From positions 62,001 to 126,000 of the forward strand of contig BGOM01000010.1 of NCBI GenBank assembly GCA_003569245.1: 64,000 nucleotides of DNA. Reading direction: 5' to 3'. Origin of the DNA: Opitutia bacterium. Lineage in GTDB: Bacteria; Verrucomicrobiota; Verrucomicrobiia; Opitutales; UBA953. Positions 55,099 to 64,000 of this stretch are shown piece after piece. The notes beneath the pieces are model-generated. The model did no database searches. It was given only the letters and a program-made list of their open reading frames with translations, and was not told where the DNA came from. The position numbers and the translations under genes are program-made. The stretch's first letter is position 1. The number at the start of each line of letters is the position of its first letter.

Positions 55099-56386
55099 AT
55101 GACGACTCCTTCCCGGACCGCCGGCGTCTCCTCGCACCGCTGGGTCATCCTGGCGCTCCTTTTCTTCGCCACGACGATCAACTACATCGATCGATCGATC
55201 CTCTCGCTGATCAAACCGGAGTACCTCGACAAGGAACTGGGCTGGACGAACACGGAGTATGGCTATGTGAACTCGGCCTTCCAGTTCGCCTACGCGCTCG
55301 GTCTGCTCGGCTTCGGCTGGTTCATCGACCGTTTCGGCACGAAGATCGGCTACACGGTCTCCATCGTCTTCTGGTCGGTCGCCGCCGCCGGCCATGCCGC
55401 GGTCCATTCCGTCTTCGGGTTCGGTGTGGCCCGGGTCTTCCTGGGGTTGGGCGAAGGCGGCAACTTCCCTGCCGCGATCAAGACCGTGGCGCAGTGGTTC
55501 CCGCGCGCCGAACGCGCCTTCGCGAACGCGCTCTTCAATTCCGGTTCCAACATCGGCTCGGTCATCGCGCCGCTCGTGGTCCTGCCGGTCGCGGCGGCCT
55601 GGGGCTGGCGCTCGACCTTTGTCATCGCCGGGGCCGTCGGCATCCTTTGGGTCTTCTTCTGGATACCGCTGTTCCGCAATCCCCGGCGCAGGACGACGAT
55701 TCCCCCGAGGACACGGAGAAAGTCTCCTGGGGCAGCTTGTTCGGGACTCGCCAGGCGGGGGCCTACATGGTGTGCAAGTTCCTGACCGACCCGGTCTGGT
55801 GGTTCTACCTGATCTGGTTGCCGGACTACTTCAAGAAGGAGCAGCACCTGGACCTCAAGGCCCTGGGCGCCGTCCCCAGCCTGCTCGATCCGGTGGCTTT
55901 CTTCGGCTGGATGTTCAGCCAGCCCCCTCGTCGTCCTCTACTCGATCGTGACGGTGCTGAGCATCTTCGCCGGCTGGCTGTCAAGCGCTTCGCCGAAAGC
56001 GGCTTCGACATCGGGAAGGTCCGCAAGACCTCGATGCTCATCTTCGCCCTCTGTTCCCTCCCGATCTTCTTCGTCCGGGGCTTGGCATGTGGCAGGCGGT
56101 CATGCTCATCGCCTTCGCGGCGTCCGCCCACCAGGCCTGGTCGGCCAGCATCTATGCCACCATCTCCGACACCTTCCCGAAGAAGGCCGTCGCTTCGGTC
56201 TCCGGGCTCGGCGGCTTCGCCGGCTCAATTGGCGGCATGATCTTCCCGATCGTCGCCGGCATGGTCCTGGACGCCAATCCCAGCGGCGGCTACGCGGTGC
56301 TCTTCAGCTTCTGCGCCTTCGCCTACGTGGTGGCCTTTGTGATCCATCACCTGCTGGTCCCGCGGCTCGAGATGGCCAAGGTCTGA
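55099..56386 (+). CDS. MFS transporter (hexuronate-type, ExuT-like) with four single-base indels
   Basis: About 430 aa when corrected. TTINYIDRSILSL and DRFGTKIGYTVSI are MFS anion/hexuronate transporter features, and RVFLGLGEGGNFPAAIK is typical of the ACS/ExuT family. The frame is broken at C4 55681-55684 (one C missing), C5 55923-55927 (one extra), near 55986 (one C missing) and at GG near 56084 (one G missing). Between breaks the protein reads cleanly (DPVWWFYLIWLPDYF, AFAASAHQAWSASIY). All four are C/G-run indels, so low-quality assembly is more likely than true decay. Divergent from the uronate operon, so uptake of uronates is inferred. Confidence 0.8.
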
Positions 56387-56407
56387 GGCGTCCGCCGCGA
56401 CCAAAAG

Positions 56408-56434
56408 AAGGGCCCCTCAAGGGGGCCCTTTTCG
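56408..56434. terminator. bidirectional terminator between MFS transporter and leuS
   Basis: 9 bp stem AAGGGCCCC (56408-56416) / GGGGCCCTT (56422-56430), with TTTT on the plus side and a matching A/T-flank on the minus side. Confidence 0.8.
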
Positions 56435-56452
56435 TTGGCACGGACCTGTCGC

Positions 56453-59062
56453 TCAGCCGGCGACGACGATGTTGACCAGCTTGCCGGGCACCACGATCTC
56501 CTTCACGACGGGCTTGCCGGCCGTGAACTTCTGCACGTCGGCGTCGGCCTTGGCCAGCGCGAGCAGGGCGTCCTTGGAGATGTCCTTGGCGACTTTGGCG
56601 GTGGACCGGACCTTGCCGTTGACCTGGAAGATGACCTCGACGGTGGATTCGATGAGCTTGGCGGCGTCGAATTCGGGCCAGCCGGCCGCGGTGATGCTGT
56701 CCGGATGACCGAGGCGGGCCCAGATTTCCTCGCACACGTGCGGGGCGAACGGGGCGGCGAGGCGCACGAAGTCCTCGACGGTGGCGCGGCGGAGGGCCGG
56801 AGACTTCTCGGCGACGTTCATCAGGATCATCATCTGGGAGATGGCGGTGTTGAACTGCAGCGTCTCGATGTCCTTCTCCACCTTCTGGATGGTACGGTGG
56901 AGTTCGCGGACGAGTTCCTCGGATTCCGCGCCGTCCGCGCTGATCTTGGCGGAGGCCGTCCCGGTGTGCTCGTCGATCGCCAGGCGCCAGAGGCGGCGGA
57001 GGAAGCGGGTGATGCCGATGATGCCGTCCGAGTTCCAGGGTTTGGAGGCCTCGAGCGGGCCGAGGAACATCAGGTACATGCGCAGCGCGTCGGCGCCGTG
57101 GTCCTTGACGATGGCGTCGGGGTTGACGACGTTGCCGCGGCTCTTGGACATCTTCTCGCCGTCCTCGCCCATGATGAGGCCTTGGTGGAAGAGTTTCCGG
57201 AAGGGCTCGGCGGTCGGCAGCACGCCGATCTCATGCAGGAAGCGGTGCCAGAAGCGCGCGTAGAGCAGGTGCAGCACGGCGTGCTCGGCGCCGCCGATGT
57301 AGAAGTCGGGGCAACCCCAGTAGTCGAGGTCGGCCTTGGAGGCCAGGGCTTCCGCGTTCTTCGGGTCGATGTAACGGAGGTAGTACCAGCAGGAGCCGGC
57401 CCACTGGGGCATCGTGTTGGTCTCGCGCGAGGCCTTGAGCCAGAGCGGCCCGGGCTGCGGCTGGGATTGCGGCACGGTGGCGCCGGAGGCGGCGTCGTAC
57501 CAGACCTCGGTCCACTCGGGCTCCTTCGACAGCGGGGAATCGCCGGTCGGGGAGGGCTGGTAGGACTTGACGGTGGGCAGGGTGAGCGGGAGCTGCTTGG
57601 AGGTCAGCGGGACGGCGCAGACCTCGACGCCGTTGAGCTGGCAGGTGACGGGTTCCTTGGGCAGGAACTCGCGGACCTCGGAGTCGGCCGGGATCTTGGC
57701 GTAGTCCTCGCGCGAGACCCAGAGGAGCGGGAAGGGCTCGCCCCAGTAGCGCTGACGCGAGAAGAGCCAGTCGCGCAGCTTGAAGTTCACGGCGAGCTTG
57801 CCCTGGCCCTTGGCGGCGAGGTCGGCGGTGATCCGCTTTTTCGTCTCGCTGGCGGAAAGGCCGTCGAACGGGCCGGAGTTCACCATCGGGCCATCCTCGG
57901 TCCAGGCCTGCTCGTTGACGTCGATCGCCTCCTTCGAGCCGACGACCTGGATGATGGGGAGCTTGAACTCCTTGGCGAATTCCCAGTCGCGCTCGTCGTG
58001 CGCCGGCACGGCCATGATCGCGCCGGTCCCGTAGGTGATGAGCACGTAGTCGGCCGTCCAGACGGGGATCTTGGCGCCGTTGACGGGATTGATCGCGTAG
58101 GCGCCGGTGAACACGCCGGTCTTCTTCTTGTCGGCGAGGTCGGTGCGCTCGAGGTCGCTCTTGTTGCGCACCGCGGCGACGTAGGCCTCGACGGCGGCCT
58201 GCTGGGCGGGGGTCGTGATCTTGCCGATGAGCGGGTGTTCGGGCGCGATGACCATGTAGGTCGCGCCGTAAAGGGTGTCGGGGCGGGTCGTGAAGACCGT
58301 CAACGTGTCGGCGTGCCCGTCGAGCTTGAACGTGACCTCGGCGCCTTCGGACTTGCCGATCCAGTTCTTCTGGAGGCGCTTGGTGGAATCCGGCCAGTCG
58401 ACATGGTCGAGGCCTTCGATGAGCTTGTCGGCGTAGGCGGTGATGCGCAGGACCCACTGGCGGATCGGCCGGCGCTCCACCGGATGGTTGCCGCGGTCGG
58501 AGCGGGGGCCTTCGGGCGTGTTGAGGACCTCCTCGTTGGCCAGCACCGTGCCCAGCGCGGGGCAGAACCAGACCGGCTTCTCGGAGACATAGGCCAGACC
58601 GTGGCGGAAGAGCTTGAGGAAGATCCACTGCGTCCAGCGGAAGTAGTTCTCGTCGGTCGTGGAGAGCTCGCGGTCCCAGTCGATCGCGAAGCCGAGCATC
58701 TGCAGCTGCCGGCGGAAATTGTCGATGTTGCGCTTGGTCTGGACGGCGGGATGCTCGCCGGTGGCGATGGCGTGCTGCTCGGCGGGCAGGCCGAAGGCGT
58801 CCCAGCCCATGGGGTGGAGGACGTTGAAGCCGTTGGCTTTCTTGTAGCGGGCGAGGATGTCGGATGCGGTGTAGCCCTCGGGGTGGCCGATGTGCAGGCC
58901 GGCGCCGGACGGGTAGGGGAACATGTCCAGGACGTAGTACTTCGGCTTGCCGCAGCCGATGGGCTCGGTGCGGAAGGTCGCCTGTTCTTTCCAGACGGCC
59001 TGCCACTTGCGTTCGAAGGCCGGGAAATCGTAGCTGCCGGGTTTGGTTTCCGAAGGTTCCAT
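56453..59062 (-). CDS. leuS: leucyl-tRNA synthetase
   Basis: 869 aa class I enzyme. HIGH motif as HIGHPEG in [19 protein letters not shown] (about residues 52-58), CP1 editing domain with [13 protein letters not shown] and the [22 protein letters not shown] region, and KMSKSRGN (about residue 635). ATG 59062 was chosen from the family N-terminus. A TTGCCA, 18 bp, TATCTG promoter lies 9 nt upstream on the minus strand, giving a leader of 2-3 nt at most. Confidence 0.97.
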   Translation of the reverse strand: MEPSETKPGSYDFPAFERKWQAVWKEQATFRTEPIGCGKPKYYVLDMFPYPSGAGLHIGHPEGYTASDILARYKKANGFNVLHPMGWDAFGLPAEQHAIATGEHPAVQTKRNIDNFRRQLQMLGFAIDWDRELSTTDENYFRWTQWIFLKLFRHGLAYVSEKPVWFCPALGTVLANEEVLNTPEGPRSDRGNHPVERRPIRQWVLRITAYADKLIEGLDHVDWPDSTKRLQKNWIGKSEGAEVTFKLDGHADTLTVFTTRPDTLYGATYMVIAPEHPLIGKITTPAQQAAVEAYVAAVRNKSDLERTDLADKKKTGVFTGAYAINPVNGAKIPVWTADYVLITYGTGAIMAVPAHDERDWEFAKEFKLPIIQVVGSKEAIDVNEQAWTEDGPMVNSGPFDGLSASETKKRITADLAAKGQGKLAVNFKLRDWLFSRQRYWGEPFPLLWVSREDYAKIPADSEVREFLPKEPVTCQLNGVEVCAVPLTSKQLPLTLPTVKSYQPSPTGDSPLSKEPEWTEVWYDAASGATVPQSQPQPGPLWLKASRETNTMPQWAGSCWYYLRYIDPKNAEALASKADLDYWGCPDFYIGGAEHAVLHLLYARFWHRFLHEIGVLPTAEPFRKLFHQGLIMGEDGEKMSKSRGNVVNPDAIVKDHGADALRMYLMFLGPLEASKPWNSDGIIGITRFLRRLWRLAIDEHTGTASAKISADGAESEELVRELHRTIQKVEKDIETLQFNTAISQMMILMNVAEKSPALRRATVEDFVRLAAPFAPHVCEEIWARLGHPDSITAAGWPEFDAAKLIESTVEVIFQVNGKVRSTAKVAKDISKDALLALAKADADVQKFTAGKPVVKEIVVPGKLVNIVVAG

Positions 59063-59133
59063 GAAGCCCTGCAGATAGGAGGCTCGGGACGGCGCTGGCA
59101 AGGATTTGGAGAGGGTCTCCCGGCCTATCCCGC

Positions 59134-59163
59134 TTGCCTAGCCCCCGCGGCGGGGGTTATCTC
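59134..59163 (+). promoter_or_regulatory. promoter, leaderless geometry, for galE, with a palindromic spacer
   Basis: -35 TTGCCT, 18 bp spacer, -10 TATCTC, 5 nt to ATG 59169. The spacer holds a 15 bp palindrome, CCCCCGC, G, GCGGGGG (59142-59156), which could bind a dimeric regulator. Confidence 0.5.
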
Positions 59164-59168
59164 CCGTC

Positions 59169-60158
59169 ATGAACGTGCTCGTGGTGGGTGGTGCCGGCTA
59201 CATCGGCAGCCATTGCGTCCGGCAGGCCTTGGCCGCCGGCCATGCGGTCGCCGTGCTCGACGACCTTTCCTACGGCCATGCCGAGTCCGTCCCGCCGGGG
59301 GTGGAGCTTTTCCGGGCGGACATGGGCGATGAGCCGTCCGTCCGGGCGGCCTTGCGCACCGGTCGGACCGACGTGGTGATCGACTTCGCCGCCTTCACGA
59401 ATGTCGGTGAGTCCGTCCGGCAGCCCGAGCGCTACCATGAGAACAACGTCGTCCGGACCGAGGGCTTGCTGCGCGCGATGCTCGCCGAGGACGTGCGCAA
59501 ACTGGTCTTCTCGAGCACCTGCGCGACCTATGGTATCCCGGACCGGATGCCGATGACGGAGGATCTGCCGCAGCGGCCGATCAATCCCTATGGCGCCACG
59601 AAGCTCGCGGTCGAACACCGCCTGCGCGCGCTCGCCGCCACCGAGGGGCTGAGTTTCGCCGCCTTTCGTTATTTCAACGCCGCGGGGGCGTCCGCCGATG
59701 CCGCGATCGGGGAGGACCATGCGCCGGAGACGCACCTGATCCCGCTGGCCATCGCCGCCGCCCTCGGTCGTCGGCCACCGCTCCAGGTCTTCGGTGCGGA
59801 CTACCCGACGCCGGACGGCACCTGCCTCCGCGACTATGTGCACGTCGACGACCTGTCCCGCGCGCATCTGGACGTCCTGCCGAAACTCGAGGCTCCCGGC
59901 CAAGCCCTTTTCTATAACCTCGGCACCGGGACGCCGTATTCGGTGAAGGACGTCATCGCCAGCGTCGGGCGCATCCTCGGCCGGCCCGTGCCGCACGAGT
60001 TCGCCCCGCGCCGGGAAGGCGACCCGCCCGCGCTCTACGCCGACGCCTCCAAGGCCCGCCGCGAGCTCGGCTGGTCACCGCGTTACGCCACGCTCGATGA
60101 CATCGTGCGCACGGCCTGCGCCTGGCACCTCGCCCGTCCCGCGGGCTTCGCTTCCTGA
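59169..60158 (+). CDS. galE: UDP-glucose 4-epimerase
   Basis: 329 aa extended SDR. GGAGYIGSHCVRQALAAGH (Rossmann GxxGxxG at residues 7-13), catalytic Ser/Thr in FSSTCATYG and YGATKLAVE (Tyr and Lys), then RYFNAAGA and DGTCLRDYVHVDDL. Interconverts UDP-glucose and UDP-galactose for LPS or exopolysaccharide. Confidence 0.94.
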   Translation: MNVLVVGGAGYIGSHCVRQALAAGHAVAVLDDLSYGHAESVPPGVELFRADMGDEPSVRAALRTGRTDVVIDFAAFTNVGESVRQPERYHENNVVRTEGLLRAMLAEDVRKLVFSSTCATYGIPDRMPMTEDLPQRPINPYGATKLAVEHRLRALAATEGLSFAAFRYFNAAGASADAAIGEDHAPETHLIPLAIAAALGRRPPLQVFGADYPTPDGTCLRDYVHVDDLSRAHLDVLPKLEAPGQALFYNLGTGTPYSVKDVIASVGRILGRPVPHEFAPRREGDPPALYADASKARRELGWSPRYATLDDIVRTACAWHLARPAGFAS

Positions 60159-60162
60159 ACCG

Positions 60163-60654
60163 ATGTCCGAACAACTGCACCCCCACTGGCGGATCCAGTA
60201 CATCCGCACGCGCAAGGAGCCGGGCGCGGGTAGTCCCTTCGCGGCCTTGCTCGCCGCAAACGACGACGAGACGAACCTGATCCTGCATCGCGGCGCCCAC
60301 TGCTTCGTGATCCTCAACAACTCGCCCTATAACCCCGGGCACCTGATGGTCCTCCCGAACCGCGAGGTCGGCGAACTTGCTGACCTCACCGCGGCCGAGC
60401 GCGCCGAACTGATGGACCTGCTCGTGCGCTGCCAGGCCGTGCTGACGAAGGTGATGCAGCCCGCCGGCTTCAACATCGGTCTCAACCTGGGGAAGGCGGC
60501 CGGCGCGGGCATCCCGACCCACCTGCATTTCCACATCGTGCCCCGTTGGGACGGCGACCATAACTTCATGCCGGTCCTCGCCGATACGCGCGTCCTGCCG
60601 CAGGCCCTCGCCGAGCTCTGGACCCGCCTCAAGCCGGCCTTCGTCGCCGCATGA
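60163..60654 (+). CDS. HIT-family protein (Ap4A phosphorylase-like)
   Basis: 163 aa. HIT motif PTHLHFHIVPRW (HxHxH) at about residues 126-137, preceded by LILHRGAHCFVILNNSPYNPGHLMVLPNR. Size and the long N-terminal part place it in the galT/Ap4A-phosphorylase-like branch, distinct from the HinT-like protein at 45978. Overlaps ybeY by 4 bp (ATGA). Confidence 0.88.
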   Translation: MSEQLHPHWRIQYIRTRKEPGAGSPFAALLAANDDETNLILHRGAHCFVILNNSPYNPGHLMVLPNREVGELADLTAAERAELMDLLVRCQAVLTKVMQPAGFNIGLNLGKAAGAGIPTHLHFHIVPRWDGDHNFMPVLADTRVLPQALAELWTRLKPAFVAA

Positions 60655-61112
60655 GCCGCGTCGTCGACGTCGCCGTCCGCCACCCGCGCGTCCGCGTCGC
60701 GGCCGCCCCGGTCGTCGCCGTGGTCCACGCGCTCGATCGGATGCGTTCCTACCGCTGCCCCCGCGGCGCGCTTTCGATCGCCTTCCTAGGCGACCGCGAG
60801 ACCTCTCAAGTCCACGCGGATTACCTGGACGACCCCTCGGTGACCGACGTGATCACTTTCCCGGGGGAAGACCATCCGGGCGAACCGTTCGCCGGCGAGA
60901 TCTGCGTGAACATCGACCAGGCCCGACGGGCCGCCAAGGAGCACGGCACCACCTTGGCCGCGGAACTCCGGCTCTATGTCGTCCACGGCTGGCTGCACCT
61001 CGCGGGCCTGCTGGACGGCACCAAGGCCGAGTGCGTCGCGATGCGTGCCGGCGAGGCCGCGGCGCTCGCCCACCTCGACCGCGCCAAGCGCCGGCTCCGG
61101 GTCGTCGGCTGA
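60651..61112 (+). CDS. ybeY: rRNA maturation endoribonuclease YbeY, substituted third ligand
   Basis: 153 aa. Zinc-dependent 16S rRNA 3' end processing factor. [11 protein letters not shown] and the core [12 protein letters not shown] (about residues 114-125) are present. The family pattern is H-G-x-L-H-x3-Y/F-D-H, but here the third His position is Asp (HGWLH then LAGLLD). Asp can bind zinc, so activity may remain. Part of the galE-HIT-ybeY-queC run. Confidence 0.8.
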   Translation: MSRVVDVAVRHPRVRVAAAPVVAVVHALDRMRSYRCPRGALSIAFLGDRETSQVHADYLDDPSVTDVITFPGEDHPGEPFAGEICVNIDQARRAAKEHGTTLAAELRLYVVHGWLHLAGLLDGTKAECVAMRAGEAAALAHLDRAKRRLRVVG

Positions 61113-61155
61113 GTTTGCTCGCCCTCGGCTCCCTCCGCGTCCAACTTTCCGCCCG

Positions 61156-61815
61156 ATGAAGCGTACCGTCCTCATCCACTCCGGCGGGATGGACTCCACC
61201 GTGCTCCTGGCCCACCTCGTGGCCGAGGGCAGGGAAGTGCACGCGCTCTCCGTCGACTACGGTCAGCGGCATCGTCGCGAACTCGCCGCCGCCGCCGAGC
61301 TGTGCGCCTATTACAAAGTGCCGCATCGCATCGCCGACCTCCGGGGCGTGACGTCGCTGTTCGGCGCCAATGCGCTCACCGACGCCCAGGTCGCGGTACC
61401 GGAAGGGCATTACGAGGAGGCCAGCATGAAGGCCACCGTCGTCCCGAACCGGAACATGCTGCTCATCGCGACCGCCGCCGCGTGGGCGATGTCGCTCAAG
61501 GCGTCCTCCGTCGCCTATGGCGCGCACGGCGGCGACCATGCCATCTACCCGGACTGTCGCCCGGCCTTCGCCGACGCGTTGGACCAGGCCATCCGCCTCG
61601 CCGATTGGCACGAAGTCTCGCTGGAGCGCCCGTTCGTCGGCTGGGATAAGACCGCGATCGTGCGCCGCGGCGTCGAGCTCGGCGTCCCGTTCGCGCTCAC
61701 CTGGTCGTGCTACGTCGGGGGCGACCGGCACTGCGGTCGTTGCGGGACCTGCGTCGAGCGTAAGGAAGCGTTCGCCCGGGCGGGCGTCCCGGATCCCACG
61801 GACTACGTCGCCTGA
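61156..61815 (+). CDS. queC: 7-cyano-7-deazaguanine synthase
   Basis: 219 aa. Converts 7-carboxy-7-deazaguanine to preQ0 with ATP and ammonia. PP-loop [11 protein letters not shown] (residues 8-18), [26 protein letters not shown] and a C-terminal zinc site with [18 protein letters not shown] 61156 gives the family N-terminus. queD and queE follow 1.7 kb later, interrupted by two unrelated genes. Confidence 0.94.
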   Translation: MKRTVLIHSGGMDSTVLLAHLVAEGREVHALSVDYGQRHRRELAAAAELCAYYKVPHRIADLRGVTSLFGANALTDAQVAVPEGHYEEASMKATVVPNRNMLLIATAAAWAMSLKASSVAYGAHGGDHAIYPDCRPAFADALDQAIRLADWHEVSLERPFVGWDKTAIVRRGVELGVPFALTWSCYVGGDRHCGRCGTCVERKEAFARAGVPDPTDYVA

Positions 61816-61871
61816 GCGCTTATCCCGACGATTAGCCGGAGTAAGAATCGCCCCCGTCCCGTCGAGCGCGC

Positions 61872-61900
61872 TTGCCTCGCAAGACGCGCAAAACTTACAT
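61872..61900 (+). promoter_or_regulatory. promoter, leaderless geometry, for the 61907 gene
   Basis: -35 TTGCCT (61872-61877), exactly 17 bp spacer, -10 TTACAT (61895-61900), 6 nt to GTG 61907. Confidence 0.6.
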
Positions 61901-61906
61901 CGCGAC

Positions 61907-62305
61907 GTGTCCCGGAAGTTCCATCGCCCGCTCGCCTGGCTGACGCTGTTCGCCTGGCTGTCGGCGTCGGGTCTTTCCTGGGATGCGCTGCAGGTCTTCG
62001 CCTGGGCGAAGATGTCCGTGGATAATGCCCGCGAGGCTTCGCTCGGCGCGGCCGTCGGTAAGGCCATGACCGATGCCCCTTGTCCGCTTTGCGTCGCGGC
62101 GCAGGAAGGTCGTAAGCAGTCCGAGCAGTCGCCGCCCGCCGGTCAGGAACTTGCCAAGGCCAAGGTCAAGGCGCCGACCACCCTCTGGGAACTCGGCACG
62201 CGCTCGCCGGCGGTCGTCCGCTCCGGTCATGGGCGACCCGACGATGTTTACGCGGAGGTGCGCCCGTCCGAGGTGCCGGTGCCGCCCCCGCGCGTGCTGG
62301 GCTGA
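61907..62305 (+). CDS. small membrane or secreted protein with CPLC motif (DUF2946-like)
   Basis: 132 aa from GTG 61907. A hydrophobic N-terminus (FHRPLAWLTLFAWLSASGLSW) is followed by a short mature part with CPLC (about residue 60) and a Pro/Lys-rich tail. A CxxC after one hydrophobic segment is shared with DUF2946-type proteins found beside metal transporters, but the match is only by layout. The GTG is set by its promoter. Confidence 0.6.
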   Translation: MSRKFHRPLAWLTLFAWLSASGLSWDALQVFAWAKMSVDNAREASLGAAVGKAMTDAPCPLCVAAQEGRKQSEQSPPAGQELAKAKVKAPTTLWELGTRSPAVVRSGHGRPDDVYAEVRPSEVPVPPPRVLG

Positions 62306-62436
62306 TCACCGTCGCGGGCTGCGGTTCGTTCGGCTCGCACGTGGCATCCCTTCACCCTCCTCGCGTCCATCGACGCGACCCGTCGCTGGCGCAGGCCGCC
62401 ACCCCTGCGTCGGCGGCACCATCAAGCACCTCCCTC

Positions 62437-63366
62437 ATGAAATTCTCCTCCCTCGCGGAGCGCACCCCGCGGGTCGCTCTGCTCTCCCTCCTCGCCCTCG
62501 GCGCCTACACCGGTGCCCGGGCCTGCCCGTGCGGCTGCGTCCGGGTGCCGGTCGATAACCTGGCCGACCGCCCGGCGGCCTTGGCCGGCGCCTACACCTT
62601 GGACGTCCGTTATGACGCCATCAACCAGGACGAGCGCGACAACGGCGCCCATCCCCATTTCACCGCCCGGCATCACAACGTCACGGCCACGGTCGAAACC
62701 AGTCTGCTCGGCGTGGACTGGTACCTCGTCGTCCCGCGCATCGACCGGACGATCGCCACCGCCTCCGCCAGCGGCAAGGCCGTGGGCCTCGGCGACGTTG
62801 CCGTCGGCTCACGTTTCCAGGTCGGTGATTACCGCCTGATCGCGGGCGTCAAGCTGCCGACCGGCGCCGATGACCTCGCCTTGGTCGCACCGCGCCGCTA
62901 CCTGCAGCCCGGCTCGGGCTCCACCGATGTCTTGCTCGGCGTCCGGCGCGACTATGCCGCGCCCGCCGGTGCGCCGTCGTTCTTCTGGCAGCTGTCCGCG
63001 CAGGCTCCGGTGACGTACGACGAGAACTTCCGCCCCGGCTCGTCCTTCACGGGTACGGCCGGATTGAAGGTGCCGCTCTCCGGCCCGCTGGCGTTATCGA
63101 TCCAGGGCACGGCGATCCGGCAGTTCCGGGACCATAACTCCATGGCGACCGTCGATGCCTCCTACGGGGCGGATAACGAGAGCGCGGTATTCTCCACCCA
63201 CCTGGCCGCCGGTCTCATCTACCAGGTGGGCGCGACGAGCAGCCTTTACGTCTATTACAGCACCGTGCTCAATGTGGTGAACAAGGTGCAGCAGGGCAAC
63301 GGCACGGTGGTGAACCCGGTGCACGCCGCGGACGTGCTGTCGGTCGGTTTCAACCACCGCTTCTGA
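62437..63366 (+). CDS. outer-membrane beta-barrel protein with N-terminal CPCGC
   Basis: 309 aa. Signal peptide ending at RACPCGC. The mature N-terminus starts at a Cys-rich CPCGC, followed by alternating amphipathic strands (TLDVRYDAINQDERDNG, TVETSLLGVDWYLVVPRID, SSLYVYYSTVLNVV) and a C-terminal aromatic VGFNHRF, typical of a 12-14 stranded barrel. GDVAVGSRFQVGDYRLIAGVKLPTG resembles the MetA/phenol-degradation porin class. The Cys cluster may bind copper or another metal. 131 bp after the CPLC gene. Confidence 0.7.
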   Translation: MKFSSLAERTPRVALLSLLALGAYTGARACPCGCVRVPVDNLADRPAALAGAYTLDVRYDAINQDERDNGAHPHFTARHHNVTATVETSLLGVDWYLVVPRIDRTIATASASGKAVGLGDVAVGSRFQVGDYRLIAGVKLPTGADDLALVAPRRYLQPGSGSTDVLLGVRRDYAAPAGAPSFFWQLSAQAPVTYDENFRPGSSFTGTAGLKVPLSGPLALSIQGTAIRQFRDHNSMATVDASYGADNESAVFSTHLAAGLIYQVGATSSLYVYYSTVLNVVNKVQQGNGTVVNPVHAADVLSVGFNHRF

Positions 63367-63391
63367 TCTTCCGCCAGCCTGCCCGCCATCG

Positions 63392-63429
63392 GAGGCCGCC
63401 CGCACCTGGATGCGGACGGCCTCTTTTTT
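63392..63429 (+). terminator. rho-independent terminator after the barrel gene
   Basis: Outer stem GAGGCCG (63392-63398) / CGGCCTC (63417-63423) with an inner CCGCA/TGCGG stem, then six T. Confidence 0.85.
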
Positions 63430-63502
63430 GGCCTTTTCCAAAGGGCCGGGGCCGCATCTTCCTTGCGACCCGGGCCGGCCTCGGTCTATCTCGGCCTGTC
63501 CC

Positions 63503-63937
63503 ATGTTCACCTGCAGCAAGACCTACCGCGACATCCCGTTCGCCCATCGGCAGCATCGCCATGAGGGTCACTGCTCGTTCCTGCACGGGCACAATTGGGC
63601 GATCGAGATCGAGTTCGGTTGCCGGGAGCTCGACGAGCGTGGGTTCGTCGTCGACTTCGGCGGGCTCGGTTTCCTCAAGACCTGGATTGCCGATCACCTC
63701 GACCACGCGTGCCTGTTCGCCAAGTCGGATCCGGTCCGCGAGCAGCTGCTCAAGGACTACCCGAAGCTCTTCCGTCCGCTGGTCATCGACTCCGTTTCCA
63801 CCGAAGGCATCGCGAAGTTCCTGTTCGAGACTTTCGATCCGATGGTGCGCCGCGAGACCGGTGGTCGCGCCTGGGTCCGCCAGATCATCCTCCACGAGGA
63901 CACCAAGAACGTCGCCCGGTACCTGCCGGACGCCTGA
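63503..63937 (+). CDS. queD: 6-carboxy-5,6,7,8-tetrahydropterin synthase
   Basis: 144 aa. Zinc-dependent first committed step after GTP cyclohydrolase in preQ0 synthesis. The metal/catalytic cluster AHRQHRHEGHCSFLHGHNW has Cys and HxH (about residues 14-32). DFGGLGFLKTWI and LDHACLF follow. ATG 63503 matches the family start. A TTGCGA, 18 bp, TATCTC promoter is 10 nt upstream. 4 nt before queE. Confidence 0.93.
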   Translation: MFTCSKTYRDIPFAHRQHRHEGHCSFLHGHNWAIEIEFGCRELDERGFVVDFGGLGFLKTWIADHLDHACLFAKSDPVREQLLKDYPKLFRPLVIDSVSTEGIAKFLFETFDPMVRRETGGRAWVRQIILHEDTKNVARYLPDA

Positions 63938-63941
63938 GCGG

Positions 63942-64000
63942 ATGGCCGATCTCTACCCGGTCAACGAGACGTTCCTCAGCTGGCAAGGGGAGGGCGTCCA
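63942..64000 (+). CDS. queE: 7-carboxy-7-deazaguanine synthase, N-terminus only
   Basis: The first 19 residues, MADLYPVNETFLSWQGEGV, match the QueE start (xPVxExFxSxQGEG). It is a radical SAM enzyme; the Cys cluster would lie beyond the window. With queC and queD it completes a preQ0 pathway segment. Confidence 0.88.
   Translation, partial: MADLYPVNETFLSWQGEGV

Noticed and set aside
61113-61155. preQ1 riboswitch before queC
   Set aside because: The 43 bp gap shows no aptamer-like H-type pseudoknot.

Overview
The window is a compact, high-GC bacterial chromosome segment with no phage, insertion sequence or CRISPR array. Several features point to Verrucomicrobiota, most likely the Opitutales. 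There is a PVC-type secreted dehydrogenase fused to HEAT-like repeats and a cytochrome c. LpxC is fused to FabZ next to LpxA. HPr kinase lies beside LptB, and there is a formylglycine sulfatase. The lipid A, Kdo and LptB genes show a Gram-negative envelope.

Layout. 1-7 kb: end of a probable LptA/C-type gene, lptB, hprK, a frameshifted hypothetical, trpD, waaA (-), rpsB-tsf. 7-16 kb: DUF983, yhbY-ispA (-), a LURP-one/scramblase-like protein, rpsO-pnp, folD-RDD-hydrolase (-), rluB. 15.6-22.2 kb: two GH16-like proteins without the catalytic motif, a CysJ-like reductase, fabG-acpP-fabF, and two secreted paralogues with secretin-like and GspC/PilP-like segments. 22-29.6 kb: thioesterase, MBL hydrolase, CDF transporter, sulfatase, M29 aminopeptidase, rluD. 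29.8-35.6 kb: groESL, the PVC dehydrogenase, tRNA-His. 35.7-49.5 kb: rhlE-ribD, deoA, lpxC/fabZ-lpxA, an unusual G-rich intergenic region, then trpG-nrdR-hypothetical-HIT-tsaB-alr. 49.5-56.4 kb: a hexuronate catabolic cluster (uxaC, SDR, KDG kinase, two dehydrogenases) with a divergent MFS transporter. 56.4-64 kb: leuS, galE, HIT, ybeY, queC, two envelope/metal-type genes, queD and the start of queE.

The strongest cross-cutting observation is that a dozen transcription units start with a -35/-10 promoter whose -10 box ends only 4-7 nt before the start codon. This predicts leaderless mRNAs. Highly expressed genes (rpsB, rpsO, pnp, groES) instead have longer leaders.

Several reading frames (pnp, the MFS transporter, a hypothetical at 1.9-2.6 kb, probably a TPR gene) are broken by single-base indels in C/G runs. 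This looks more like assembly error than gene decay. All calls come from reading the sequence; no database search was run.
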